Source: Lachnospiraceae bacterium
Lineage (GTDB): Bacteria; Bacillota; Clostridia; Lachnospirales; Lachnospiraceae
Direction: 5' to 3'
Assembly (NCBI GenBank): GCA_015056815.1
Contig: SVFN01000006.1
Location: 87,347 to 151,346 of the forward strand
Length of the DNA: 64,000 nt
Below are positions 8,580 to 18,125 of this stretch, piece after piece; the first letter of the stretch is position 1, and every line of letters begins with the position of its first letter. Position numbers and translations under genes: made by a program. Below the pieces are notes generated by a model, which did no database searches, was not told where the DNA came from, and saw only the letters and a program-made list of their open reading frames with translations.

Positions 8580-11500
8580 CTATTTTTTGTTTCGTCCTTC
8601 GCTACCCGCAAACACGGCCAGCATCACAGCAGAGGCACCGGTGAGGATCCACATGCCGCTGATAAAGCCGATCCGTGAGATCGCACCGAACACGACCGTT
8701 CCAAGTGACTCTCCCATGTTGTCTGCAAAATTGTAATAACCCATGGCTTTATCATCCCCCATTTCATCCACCTTCGGCTGGGCACAGAATACGAGTTCTC
8801 TGGTCGTCGCACCAAAGCTCTTTGCAGCCCCAAGCATAAACAAGGCAAATGCCAGCATATACAGGTTCTGGAAATAACCAAATACCAATACGGCTCCCAG
8901 TGACAAAGCACTGGAAAGATAAATGGACGCCTTTCCCAGATGCTTCATGCACACATCCGTCAGGGCTCCGCTCATAAAGATACCTACCAGACAGTTCATT
9001 ACTAAAAACAGACTGGTCTGGGACTCCGTCAATCCGTAAGAATCGCCAAACACCGGCAGGAAATAGCTGGTAAAACCGTTTACGATCACATAAGGGATCA
9101 CAACCAGCAATAAGAACCCGAGTATCTGCATGGAGAAAAGCGGATTGACTTTCTTTCCCGTCTGCGTCCTTCCCGCGTTTTTCCCCTCTTTTTTCTTTGT
9201 TGTTTCTCTCTTTTCCATCTGTGCCGCCATCTTAAAGTGTCTGCCGACGATCAGGATCAGGATCCCAAGTGCCAGCCATAATCCGCCTGACACGAAGAAC
9301 ATATGCCCCTCGCCCAGATCCTCTGCCAAAGTAGCCCCGACTACGGTTCCACAGATCATGCCCGACAGCATTGTTCCGTTGATGATCGCGAAACCGTCTG
9401 TCTGATCCTGTTCATTTTCCTGATTGGCAACGATGATGGAAAGTCCGTTCATGACCAGACCGCATCCGATACCGTTTAATAATAAGCCGCCCGCAGCCAT
9501 CCACCAGTTCATGGAAAGTGCCATGCAGGAATCCCCGATCACGCAGCAGATTCCTCCAAGAAACATCGTAAACCGGAATCCCAGCTTCCTTAACAGCCCC
9601 GTACAGAACACCGCCATGATACCGATCATGGCAAAATTGACGGTAAGCGGCAGAGATGCCGCAAGCTCCTCCGAAAACGGAAGCGATTCTTTATAGAAGC
9701 TTCCGACATAGACCGGCAGGAAACTGGTCGGCATATTGTAGGCAAGCGCACAGAAAAACGTGAGGATCCGTAAAAACGGAATAGGGAAAATATCTTTCCC
9801 GACCATATTTCTTCTATTTTTCCAATGCTTAAGATCACTGGTAAAGGCATATGCTTCATTGAGGAAGAATACACCAATGACCAACGCCAAAAGAATGTGT
9901 ACCATGATCTCCATACGCATCTGATCCACAATGCCCGTCAGCGTATCCGACACCATGCCGATCTCTACAACACCGATGACTTCACCGTCCGTTCCGATAA
10001 CCGGAGATTTGGCATAGACGTACGATCCGGTCGCATCGGCCTTGCCGTCATTGATGAAGATCTTTTTCGTCTCATATACCTGTCTGACTTCGTGACGTTC
10101 TTTCTCATCCAATGGATAATAAGCACCGATGGAATTATCCAGATAGGCAAATGCATAACATCTGTCACCCACCATTTTTACCAGATTGCAGTACATATTT
10201 CCACTGTAATCGCTCGTCGTATCGATCAACTGCTCCATATTGTATCGCAGCACCTCATAATTCTCCGACTGGTAATCTGCCGGATACTGCACGGCAGCGA
10301 ACGCTTCCTTATCAATAATGTTCGAGGCAATCTGTGTCACCGTACAAATCCCGTTGATCTGAGAGTCAATGTAATTATCCCGGAATTTATTCAGCATACT
10401 GGTCATGACAAAGAGACCCGAAAACATCACGCCTCCGATCAGTATGATACTTGCCTTATTCTTCTGCAATACGCCGGCTTTCAGAAGATACAGTAAAAGC
10501 ACGAGCAAATAATAACAGCATATGGCAAGTGCCAGCATTCCCGTCACATAACGCAATACCAAAAAGCACTGCAACGAAGCAGTATAAGGGATTGTTTCAT
10601 ACGTTCTGCACATACCATCCGATACACGGATCACTGCAAAACCGACATTTGTCGTGATACACAACATCGTCTCCCCATCCACATCCACAGCATTGATTGT
10701 CTGCAAAACAGCTTCATTCATATCCAAACCGGTCAGTTTCTGCAAGTCTTTTGCATCATATGCAAGTTTCAGTTTGGTTTTGTTCACTTGCATTTCTTCC
10801 CCGACGGTCTCTTCTGTTATCGAATAAACTGACTGATTGCAAATATCTGTCATATAAGGCATGCCATCCGACGCAATAGTCATCTGATACGGCAGCAGAT
10901 AGTTATAGGCGCCGATTGCGTATACCCTTCTCTGCTCTGCGCCTTCCAGGGCATAAACATCTCCTCGTTTGCTGATCACATAGACTTTATCCGGGGCTTC
11001 CACCGAAACATACTGGGCACTCTCTGCTTCCTCCCATTCAATCGATTGGACTTTCCTTGCCTCTGTATCATCGGGCTCTGCCTGCCAGACCTCTATCACG
11101 GGACTGGTTGGATCCACTGCTGCAAAAGCCACTCCGTCTCCCATTTTACGAAGGGAAAATAAATGTTTTTTGGTTACCATGCATTCTGAATAATCTGCAT
11201 CATAAATCACATCCTTAAAGTGTCCCTTCGGATCAAAACGCAAGATCCGCTCCATTGCGATACCCAGTCCGGTATCATTCCACTGTACATCCGATACATA
11301 GATATTGCCCTGTGCATCCACCGCCACTTCATTTGCCTCTCCAAAGGTATCTTCTTCATGTGTGGCATACGACATCCGTGCTGTGATCTTCCCCTCTTTT
11401 GAAATCTTCAAAAGCTCGCTCTTGCCGGCATTGATCACATAGATATTACCGGCTTCATCCATGGAGGTATAATAAGGACTGTCGATCCCTCTGTGAAGGA

Positions 11501-11618
11501 TCCCTTCATAGGGTAAAAACCACCAGTCTAACAGCGCGAACACCAGTAAAAATGCCGCTAAGATCATACATCCAATATCTCTTTTTCCGATCGTAAGCTT
11601 TCGTATACTGCGAAACAT
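8580..11618 (-). CDS. Beta-propeller/Cache sensor fused to an MFS transporter
   Basis: 1012 residues with ATG at 11618 behind AAGGAG. Visible order: TM helix 17-35; an NHL/SMP-30-like propeller (about 45-345) with repeated blades such as DEAGNIYVINAG and DAQGNIYVSDV; two TM helices (about 350-380 and 388-410); an extracellular Cache-like sensor (about 411-565, with PVIGTDGEVIGVVEIG); another TM helix near 575; and a 12-helix MFS domain (about 612-1005) containing a charged cytoplasmic loop. An MFS carrier is normally about 400 residues, so roughly 600 residues here are added sensory or binding architecture. It is the last gene of the series, 32 nt after the second ABC exporter gene. Inference: it senses or takes up the exported product or a related ligand. 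The transport substrate is unknown. Confidence 0.8.
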   Translation of the reverse strand: MFRSIRKLTIGKRDIGCMILAAFLLVFALLDWWFLPYEGILHRGIDSPYYTSMDEAGNIYVINAGKSELLKISKEGKITARMSYATHEEDTFGEANEVAVDAQGNIYVSDVQWNDTGLGIAMERILRFDPKGHFKDVIYDADYSECMVTKKHLFSLRKMGDGVAFAAVDPTSPVIEVWQAEPDDTEARKVQSIEWEEAESAQYVSVEAPDKVYVISKRGDVYALEGAEQRRVYAIGAYNYLLPYQMTIASDGMPYMTDICNQSVYSITEETVGEEMQVNKTKLKLAYDAKDLQKLTGLDMNEAVLQTINAVDVDGETMLCITTNVGFAVIRVSDGMCRTYETIPYTASLQCFLVLRYVTGMLALAICCYYLLVLLLYLLKAGVLQKNKASIILIGGVMFSGLFVMTSMLNKFRDNYIDSQINGICTVTQIASNIIDKEAFAAVQYPADYQSENYEVLRYNMEQLIDTTSDYSGNMYCNLVKMVGDRCYAFAYLDNSIGAYYPLDEKERHEVRQVYETKKIFINDGKADATGSYVYAKSPVIGTDGEVIGVVEIGMVSDTLTGIVDQMRMEIMVHILLALVIGVFFLNEAYAFTSDLKHWKNRRNMVGKDIFPIPFLRILTFFCALAYNMPTSFLPVYVGSFYKESLPFSEELAASLPLTVNFAMIGIMAVFCTGLLRKLGFRFTMFLGGICCVIGDSCMALSMNWWMAAGGLLLNGIGCGLVMNGLSIIVANQENEQDQTDGFAIINGTMLSGMICGTVVGATLAEDLGEGHMFFVSGGLWLALGILILIVGRHFKMAAQMEKRETTKKKEGKNAGRTQTGKKVNPLFSMQILGFLLLVVIPYVIVNGFTSYFLPVFGDSYGLTESQTSLFLVMNCLVGIFMSGALTDVCMKHLGKASIYLSSALSLGAVLVFGYFQNLYMLAFALFMLGAAKSFGATTRELVFCAQPKVDEMGDDKAMGYYNFADNMGESLGTVVFGAISRIGFISGMWILTGASAVMLAVFAGSEGRNKK

Positions 11619-11650
11619 ATAAAAACTCCTTTTTCGTGAATATCGTATTT

Positions 11651-13798
11651 TTAAGTCAGCTGCCTTTGTGCCATACTTGCAAACATGCCATTTTTTGCCA
11701 TGAGTTGTTCATAATTACCTTCTTCCACGATCCGCCCTTTATCCAGGTAAATAATACGGTCGCAATCCTTGATCGTGGAAAGTCTGTGGGCAATGACCAG
11801 TCTGGTACATTTCAGCTCCTTCAACGTCTTTACCACCGTCTCCTGCGTCCGGTTGTCAAGGGCAGAGGTCGCTTCATCAAACAAAAGGACATCCGGATTC
11901 GATGCGATCGCACGCGCGATCAGGATTCTCTGCTTCTGTCCGCCGGAGACACCGCCCCCATCCTCGGAAAGCATGGTATACATCCCCATGGGCATTTTCT
12001 CGATATCTTCCGCCACCCCGGCACGTTCTGCCGCATTCCATGCCTGATCCATGGTCAGATTCGGTGCACAAATGGCAATATTGGAATAAATATCTCCCGA
12101 GAAAAGGCTTCCGTTTTGCAGAACGACACCGATCCTTTTCCGTAACGAAGGCAGATCCAGTCCCTGAATATCCTTCCCGTCATAATAGACTGTCCCGCTC
12201 TCCGGCTTTTCAAAGCCAAGAAGCAGACGCATCAGGGTGGACTTACCGCATCCGGAGCTTCCCACGATCCCCAGATACTCGCCCTCTTTTATATGGAGAC
12301 TCAAGCCGTTCAATACGTATGGCATCTTTGTGGTATAGCGGAACATCACACTGTTTAATTCGATCTCTCCCTGCATTTTCTCCACATATTCACCGTCTCC
12401 GTAACGCTCCGGCATCTCTTCCATGATCGGTCTTACCATATCCACAGAGGGCTTTAAGGCACCAAACTGGAACCCGAAATTCGCCAGAGCCAGTACCGAC
12501 ATGGAAAAAGAGGCAAACGCTGTCTGAAATGCGATATAAGAAGACGCACTCAAGCCGTTTTTCCACGCCAAATAGTACAGACAGATACTCCCTCCCAGTG
12601 AGATGGCATATCCAAACACATCCGAGATCTGCAAAAAAAATGCCGGCAAAAGAGGAACCTCTTTCCAAAACTGTGCCCATTTCGCATAGGCGCGCACCTC
12701 AGCTCCGGCAGTCCGGATCTTGGTAATACCGCCGATCATCTGATACAAAAAACCGGTGACTTTATTGTTCTTCTCGTTCATTTTCTTGCTTCTGCTTATC
12801 TGCAGGTATCCGGTAACGGCGATGTTAACGAGCATGACCAGAATGATCACGATAGACGGCAGCACCAACGCCGGTGCGAACCATGAGATCTGCACCACAT
12901 ATATCACCGACAAGAGTGCTGTCAGCGCCGTCGGGATCAGTCCGCCTCCTAAAATATCGCAGATTGTGTTGACCGCATTCGCACGATTGTATAATTCTCC
13001 GGCATCATACTGCTTAAAAAAAGGAGCCGGAAGCGTAAACAGTCTGTTCCAGATCGCGCTCTGACCGGCCAGTCTCATCTTGAAACCGATCTGTGACACA
13101 CTGATATTACGTGCCAGCCGTATGAGCGCCGCGAAGATCACGGAGCTTACTACCAAAACGACGATCCCTGGAAGCTCCCTGACTGTCCCGGAAGGAATGA
13201 CGTTGTTGTATACGATCTGATTGATATACGGCATGATCAGACCGCACAGTTCCAAAAGAATACTGATGACAACGATCATCACGACATCCGACACGCCAAG
13301 ACTTGAAAGCAAAAACTTCCAGAACACCTTCATGCCGGTCTCATCTGCCGGAAGCGGTTTATAAAAGCAATAGCCGACAGACCCGATCTGTTCCCTTCTT
13401 TTTGGAGATAACGGAATCGGTCCCTCAAAGGTATCCTCCATATACTCGCCGTTCCTGCCCGGGAGCAATACCACACTTTCGCCCTCTTTGTCCGCAGCGA
13501 GCACCGGAAGTGCTGCCTGTTTCCACCATTTTCCTTCCAGCATGATACGACGCATTAAAAGTCCGCTTCGCCTTAGTCTGTAGGTAAAAGCCTCTTCCGC
13601 TTTGATCTTGGCCGGCACTTCCACCGCCGGAAGGCCAAAATAAGCTATGATCGCCTCTAAAGCCTCCGAGTCGGTCTGTCTGCCGTCTGCGTTCTCATCG
13701 GTCCGTCCTTTTTTATGCACGATCGGAGTGTAAAGTTCCTCCACCGAATGTAGAAGAAGTGCTTTTTCTGTTTTTTTCCTATCCTGAATCCTGCTCAC
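11651..13798 (-). CDS. NHLM-type bacteriocin exporter ABC protein 2 (permease-ATPase without peptidase)
   Basis: 715 residues; GTG start at 13798 with AGGAG 7-8 nt upstream. An N-terminal cytoplasmic region of about 150 residues lacks the C39 Cys/His residues; it is followed by a six-helix exporter TMD (about 165-445) and an ATPase domain. Walker A (GSSGCGKST), the signature (SGGQKQR) and Walker B (LLFDEATSA) are intact. Architecture and sequence match the second ABC subunit of NHLM bacteriocin systems (the TIGR03797-type family as I know it), which pairs with a C39-containing subunit. It lies 77 nt downstream of that partner. Likely role: half of a heterodimeric exporter for the leader peptide encoded upstream. 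Confidence 0.88.
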   Translation of the reverse strand: MSRIQDRKKTEKALLLHSVEELYTPIVHKKGRTDENADGRQTDSEALEAIIAYFGLPAVEVPAKIKAEEAFTYRLRRSGLLMRRIMLEGKWWKQAALPVLAADKEGESVVLLPGRNGEYMEDTFEGPIPLSPKRREQIGSVGYCFYKPLPADETGMKVFWKFLLSSLGVSDVVMIVVISILLELCGLIMPYINQIVYNNVIPSGTVRELPGIVVLVVSSVIFAALIRLARNISVSQIGFKMRLAGQSAIWNRLFTLPAPFFKQYDAGELYNRANAVNTICDILGGGLIPTALTALLSVIYVVQISWFAPALVLPSIVIILVMLVNIAVTGYLQISRSKKMNEKNNKVTGFLYQMIGGITKIRTAGAEVRAYAKWAQFWKEVPLLPAFFLQISDVFGYAISLGGSICLYYLAWKNGLSASSYIAFQTAFASFSMSVLALANFGFQFGALKPSVDMVRPIMEEMPERYGDGEYVEKMQGEIELNSVMFRYTTKMPYVLNGLSLHIKEGEYLGIVGSSGCGKSTLMRLLLGFEKPESGTVYYDGKDIQGLDLPSLRKRIGVVLQNGSLFSGDIYSNIAICAPNLTMDQAWNAAERAGVAEDIEKMPMGMYTMLSEDGGGVSGGQKQRILIARAIASNPDVLLFDEATSALDNRTQETVVKTLKELKCTRLVIAHRLSTIKDCDRIIYLDKGRIVEEGNYEQLMAKNGMFASMAQRQLT

Positions 13799-13875
13799 TT
13801 CGCTCTCCTATCTGATTATTACCGGTATCCGTCCCAAACCATTACCGTTATGCTTCTTTCTCTTACGTCTTTCAA

Positions 13876-16026
13876 TCAATCCGCCCTTACTAACGCCGCA
13901 TAATCTCCATCCAGTTCCATCAGCGTCTCATGCGTTCCCCTTTCCACAATCTCGCCATCCTTAAGCAGAATGATCTCATCCGCATCACGGATCGTAGATA
14001 AGCGGTGTGCCACGATAAAACAGGTGATCCTGCGCCTTCGTACCGCTTCCATGATCTTTTTTTCTGTCATAACATCCAGTGCGGAAGTCGCCTCATCCAT
14101 GATCAGCACAGAAGGGTTCGCCGCAAAAGCCCGTGCGATCTCAATCCTCTGTCTCTGCCCTCCCGAAAAATCAGTGCCGCCTTCATGCACCATGTAATCA
14201 TAACCATCCTGTCTCAGCATAATATCATCATGAATGCAGGCATCCTTACAGGCCTGTATCACAGTCTCTTCATCCGCTTCTTTGTTCCACATGGTCACAT
14301 TATCCCGGATCGTACCGGCAAACAGAGAAATATTCTGGTCAACCACTGCCACGGAATCCGTAAAGGTATAGTGATCGATCTGTTCGATCGGGATTCCGTC
14401 ATACAGAATCTGTCCGGAATTTGGCCGGTACAGACCGCACATGAGCTTTGCCAGTGTCGATTTGCCGCTGCCGCTTCCTCCCGAGAACGCGATCATGTCC
14501 CCCGGCTTTGCCTGAATGGAAATATCCTGTAAAAGCGGTTTTGTCACAGGGCTGTATCCAAAGTGAATATTTTGGAGCTCCACAGCACCACTTAATCTTT
14601 CCACTGCGCATGCTTCCTGTGAAAAAAGATTTTTTTCCGTGACCGCCTCTTCGAAATTCAGTACATCCCAGATGCGCTCCACACTTCCGGAGATCTCACC
14701 CGCCGCCTGCATACAGCCTGTCAGAGAATCAACCGGTCCAAAGAACATCTGTACAAAGGACTGAAATGCCACCAGCAATCCCACCGTCTGCCTTCCTTCA
14801 AAGATCAGACGGATCCCGATGATCAGGATCGTCACATTGCAAAGACCTTCCAGCAAGAGCGGCAGTGCGCCAAGATACAGCCGGTTTTTCTTTAACGCCA
14901 GTACGGCATTATCATATTTCGCCTGATAACCTAAGATCTTCCCGACCAGTTCTCCCTCCGCTCCGCTGGATTTGACCGTCTCTACCATGGAAATGCCGGA
15001 GAGCATCATACCGGACATTTTTCCCTGATCGCGCCCGATGCTGCGTGCAATGTTTCCATTGCCTGCAGCGATGAACAGGATCAAAAAGACCTGGATCATG
15101 CCGACCGCCAATGTGACAAGTGCCATCCTGACATCTAACACCAGCATCAGCAAAAACAGCACTGCTAACAGCAGAAATTCCATAAAAGCCGGCACCATAC
15201 GATCAAATAACAGATTGGCAACCTCTGTATTTCCCTCTGCACGGGAAACAATGTCACCGTCAAATCTCTGTGCATAAAACTGCGCCGGAAGCCGCAGCAT
15301 CTTCCAGACAAAAGAGGATGTCGAGCGGATCTGATATCTGGCCTTTAAGCGTGCCAGAAATACATTTTTCAAGCCGCCCGTCAAAACTCCCGCCACACAG
15401 GCTGCCGCCATGATCATAAGAAGCGGTTTCAGCCAGTCTGCAGACTTTCCAAGCAGGATCTTATCTGCAAAGATCTTATAAAAGATCGGCGGCAGAAGTT
15501 GCAGCAAAGTAAAAATCGTACCCATGACAACGATCATGAACACCGGTTTTCCCATACCATGAAAACCCTTTATCAAATACTCCGTACTGTTTTTCGGACG
15601 TCCTTCCTTTACAAAATTCTCACCCGGCGAAAACGTCAGGACAATACCGGTAAAGGAACGCACAAACGTATCCCAATCCACTTTTACCCTGCCGGAAGCC
15701 GGATCATTGAGGATCGCCTTATCCTTGTCAAATCCGCAAAGCACCACGAAATGGTTAAAATTCCAGTGAATGATCACCGGGAAATCTGTATGTTCCCGCA
15801 GCTGCTCTGCACTCTCCTTAAAAGCGGATGTCTCCATCCCATGCCGTCTGGCTGCCAGAATAATATATTTGGCGGTACTGCCGTCACGTGTCACATTGCA
15901 GTCCACCCTCATTTTTTCAAGAGGGATATATCTTCCATAATAGCCCAGTACCATCGCAAGCGATGCAGCGCCGCATTCCACAGCCTCCATCTGTAGGATG
16001 ACCGGAACTTTCCGTTTCACCTTCAT
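13876..16026 (-). CDS. NHLM-type peptidase C39 ABC exporter (leader-cleaving)
   Basis: 716 residues; ATG at 16026 directly after AAGGAGATAGC. Residues 1-135 are a C39 peptidase with Q12 (oxyanion), C18 (ECGAASLAM), H92 (NHFVVLCGF) and D108 (NDPASG) all present, so it should be active. A six-helix TMD (about 160-440) and an ATPase follow, with Walker A GGSGSGKST, signature SGGQRQR and Walker B LIMDEATSA. This family cleaves precursors after a Gly-Gly motif and exports the mature peptide; the matching precursor is the 53-residue peptide at 28773-28934. The adaptor gene ends 9 nt upstream, so adaptor and exporter are surely cotranscribed. Confidence 0.93.
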   Translation of the reverse strand: MKVKRKVPVILQMEAVECGAASLAMVLGYYGRYIPLEKMRVDCNVTRDGSTAKYIILAARRHGMETSAFKESAEQLREHTDFPVIIHWNFNHFVVLCGFDKDKAILNDPASGRVKVDWDTFVRSFTGIVLTFSPGENFVKEGRPKNSTEYLIKGFHGMGKPVFMIVVMGTIFTLLQLLPPIFYKIFADKILLGKSADWLKPLLMIMAAACVAGVLTGGLKNVFLARLKARYQIRSTSSFVWKMLRLPAQFYAQRFDGDIVSRAEGNTEVANLLFDRMVPAFMEFLLLAVLFLLMLVLDVRMALVTLAVGMIQVFLILFIAAGNGNIARSIGRDQGKMSGMMLSGISMVETVKSSGAEGELVGKILGYQAKYDNAVLALKKNRLYLGALPLLLEGLCNVTILIIGIRLIFEGRQTVGLLVAFQSFVQMFFGPVDSLTGCMQAAGEISGSVERIWDVLNFEEAVTEKNLFSQEACAVERLSGAVELQNIHFGYSPVTKPLLQDISIQAKPGDMIAFSGGSGSGKSTLAKLMCGLYRPNSGQILYDGIPIEQIDHYTFTDSVAVVDQNISLFAGTIRDNVTMWNKEADEETVIQACKDACIHDDIMLRQDGYDYMVHEGGTDFSGGQRQRIEIARAFAANPSVLIMDEATSALDVMTEKKIMEAVRRRRITCFIVAHRLSTIRDADEIILLKDGEIVERGTHETLMELDGDYAALVRAD

Positions 16027-16035
16027 GCTATCTCC

Positions 16036-16941
16036 TTAATTTGCCAACAACAGTTCATAGGGATGATACTCCTGTTTTAAGATCCGTACTTTGCACTGAT
16101 CACCGGAGCGGATCGTCAGGCTTTTTCCTTTTTCATTCGACCAACGGTAATTTCCATCCTCGTCCGATGCAACCCCCAACTGGATCGTAACCCGGACACT
16201 GTTTTTCGAAGGGATCAGCTCCTCCACATAATCCATCGTACCCATATGCTTGATGATACTGTTTTCCGTCACAAGGTTCGAAGAAATATCGGAGATCATT
16301 CCTTCCATATAACCATATTCTTCTCTGGTCACATAAGAAGGGGTGATCTGCGCCTCCATACCGACTTCCAATGCTCCGGCTTCTTCTTTGGGTACATAGA
16401 TATAGACCTCATTATAACTGTCGCCCGGAACGACCGTCGCAACACATTCCCCCGCCTGTACGGCACTCTCCCTAAGTCCGATACTCTGGATCACGCCGTC
16501 TGTACTGCTGAGCAGGATCAGCTTGCTGTTCTCATCCATGATCTGCATTTCCAGTGCTTCGTATTCCGGCGTCCCCTTTTTCAGTTCCTTCTTCTGTTCA
16601 TTTAACTGGGCGATCTTCGCAGTCAGTTCTTCGTTGGAAAGAACCGCAATGATATCACCCTCCGCTACCACATCGCCTTCCTTGACCAGAGTATCCTGTA
16701 TGATCCCGTCCACATCGGCATTTAACCTTAGCACATTATTATGATCAAAGATCACGCCGGCATATTCCTCACCACTGGAAACATTTCCCACAAACAGCCA
16801 CAGGATCACGGCTGCCGTCCCTACTAAGATTGCCGCAAAAATCGCCCAGGTTCCGTTTCCGATCAATTTTACCTGTTTATCCAACTGTTCCGGAGAGGAC
16901 AATTCCTGTATGGCCTCCTGATTAAACAATTCATTATTCAT
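16036..16941 (-). CDS. HlyD-family membrane fusion protein of an NHLM bacteriocin export system
   Basis: 301 residues from the ATG at 16941. That start is preferred because AAAGGAG lies 9 nt before it and the protein then begins MNNELFNQEAIQELSSPEQLD, the usual N-terminus of this family; the longer frame would overlap the previous gene. One TM helix (about 32-53), a lipoyl/barrel-sandwich half (VDGIIQDTLVKEGDVVAEGD), a short coiled coil (about 105-135), the returning lipoyl half (STDGVIQSIGLRESAVQAGE) and a C-terminal beta domain. It links the ABC exporter to the cell surface. The preceding gene ends 7 nt upstream and the C39 exporter starts 9 nt downstream. Confidence 0.9.
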   Translation of the reverse strand: MNNELFNQEAIQELSSPEQLDKQVKLIGNGTWAIFAAILVGTAAVILWLFVGNVSSGEEYAGVIFDHNNVLRLNADVDGIIQDTLVKEGDVVAEGDIIAVLSNEELTAKIAQLNEQKKELKKGTPEYEALEMQIMDENSKLILLSSTDGVIQSIGLRESAVQAGECVATVVPGDSYNEVYIYVPKEEAGALEVGMEAQITPSYVTREEYGYMEGMISDISSNLVTENSIIKHMGTMDYVEELIPSKNSVRVTIQLGVASDEDGNYRWSNEKGKSLTIRSGDQCKVRILKQEYHPYELLLAN

Positions 16942-16948
16942 GCTCCGC

Positions 16949-18103
16949 TTACTCCTTTGGTATGAATTCTCCGTTATGACATTCATAGACCGGACATTCC
17001 TTCACGGTCAGACATCCGTTCTCATCAAAACGGATCGATCCGGAAACGCCCCGGTATCCTGCCGGATCCTTGATCTGTTTCATCAGTGCCTGACTGTCAT
17101 TTCCGGTCTTCTGCCAGTATTTGCCAAGCATCTTAAACAGATCGTAATACTGTACTGCTGCTGTGGTAAAACCGGTCTTTGCGTATTCTTCGTACCGGTT
17201 TATAAACTGCGCTAACTCTTCGGTCATCAAATAAGGGTAACTCGGAATGATCGTCACATTTTCCAGATTACTGCCATACTCTTTGAGTATCCCTTCACTG
17301 TCCAGTGCATAATCTCCCACTAACATCAGTCCTTTGGACTTCTGACCAAGCTGCCCCAACAGCCATGCACAGTCTTCCTGGTCATAGAAGTTTGCCACCA
17401 CGGTGTCGACCTGAAGCTGATCACATTTCCACAAAAGTCCTGCAAGCTCTTCATCCTGGAACGGTCCTGTCTGGGTGTATACCACTTTCGTCTTTTCGTC
17501 ATCCCCGACAACCGCCTGTAATCCCCGTATCTCATCCTGTTCAAAGGTCGTATCGGAATGACAGAGTGCGATATTGGAAGCCCCGTTTTCCAGCAGGTAT
17601 CTTCCAATCCTTCTGCCGATCGCCTTGCCGCTTAAGAAGTCTGCAACAAAGTAATCGTATTCCTGCTCCGCGACCTCATCATAACATCCCATAGTCACGA
17701 TAAACGGCTTCCCGGCCTCCTCAAAAAACGGCATTTCCGGTCCGATCGACTCAAAGTTCTGAAAGCTGATGACGATATCCACTTCCGGATCTTTTGCCAG
17801 GGATTCCGCCAATGCGATTCCCTTAACATAGTCTCCGTCATCATCCACACGTTTGACGCTGACCTTCAATCCGCTTTCCTTCTCAAGCTCTTCCATCGCC
17901 AGTTTCATTCCCTTATCAATTCCCTCATCGGAATAATAATAAGAGCCACTGTCCAGTATGACCACCGCAATCCCTTCATGCACGGCTTCCGGTTGCTTTT
18001 CTTTCATCTTGATGCGAAGTCCCGCATATATTGCCGCCCCCGCCAGTACAAAAAACACTGCCAGACCAACTATGACCCTGATTACTGCTTTTTTCCCTTT
18101 CAT
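16949..18103 (-). CDS. Membrane-anchored type-1 periplasmic-binding-like protein
   Basis: 384 residues. Start chosen at 18103 (AAGGAG 6 nt upstream, MKGKKAVIRV); two upstream ATGs overlap or crowd the previous gene. An N-terminal helix (about 6-28) anchors it with no lipobox Cys, followed by a LivJ/ABC-substrate-binding type-1 fold: GIAVVILDSGSYYYSDEGIDKGMKLA, VDIVISFQNFES, and NIALCHSDTTFEQDEIRG as the second-lobe start. No permease or ATPase of an amino-acid importer is nearby, so it is more likely a surface receptor than an uptake component. Its position between the unrecognised 449-residue protein and the adaptor suggests it binds the exported peptide, its fragment or a cue for the system. 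The ligand is unknown. Confidence 0.72.
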   Translation of the reverse strand: MKGKKAVIRVIVGLAVFFVLAGAAIYAGLRIKMKEKQPEAVHEGIAVVILDSGSYYYSDEGIDKGMKLAMEELEKESGLKVSVKRVDDDGDYVKGIALAESLAKDPEVDIVISFQNFESIGPEMPFFEEAGKPFIVTMGCYDEVAEQEYDYFVADFLSGKAIGRRIGRYLLENGASNIALCHSDTTFEQDEIRGLQAVVGDDEKTKVVYTQTGPFQDEELAGLLWKCDQLQVDTVVANFYDQEDCAWLLGQLGQKSKGLMLVGDYALDSEGILKEYGSNLENVTIIPSYPYLMTEELAQFINRYEEYAKTGFTTAAVQYYDLFKMLGKYWQKTGNDSQALMKQIKDPAGYRGVSGSIRFDENGCLTVKECPVYECHNGEFIPKE

Positions 18104-18125
18104 CGTCCTCTCCTTCATTGTGTTT

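Noticed and set aside
16941..16986. Longer start for the HlyD-type adaptor at 16986
   Set aside because: It overlaps the preceding gene and the family N-terminus and ribosome-binding site both point to 16941.
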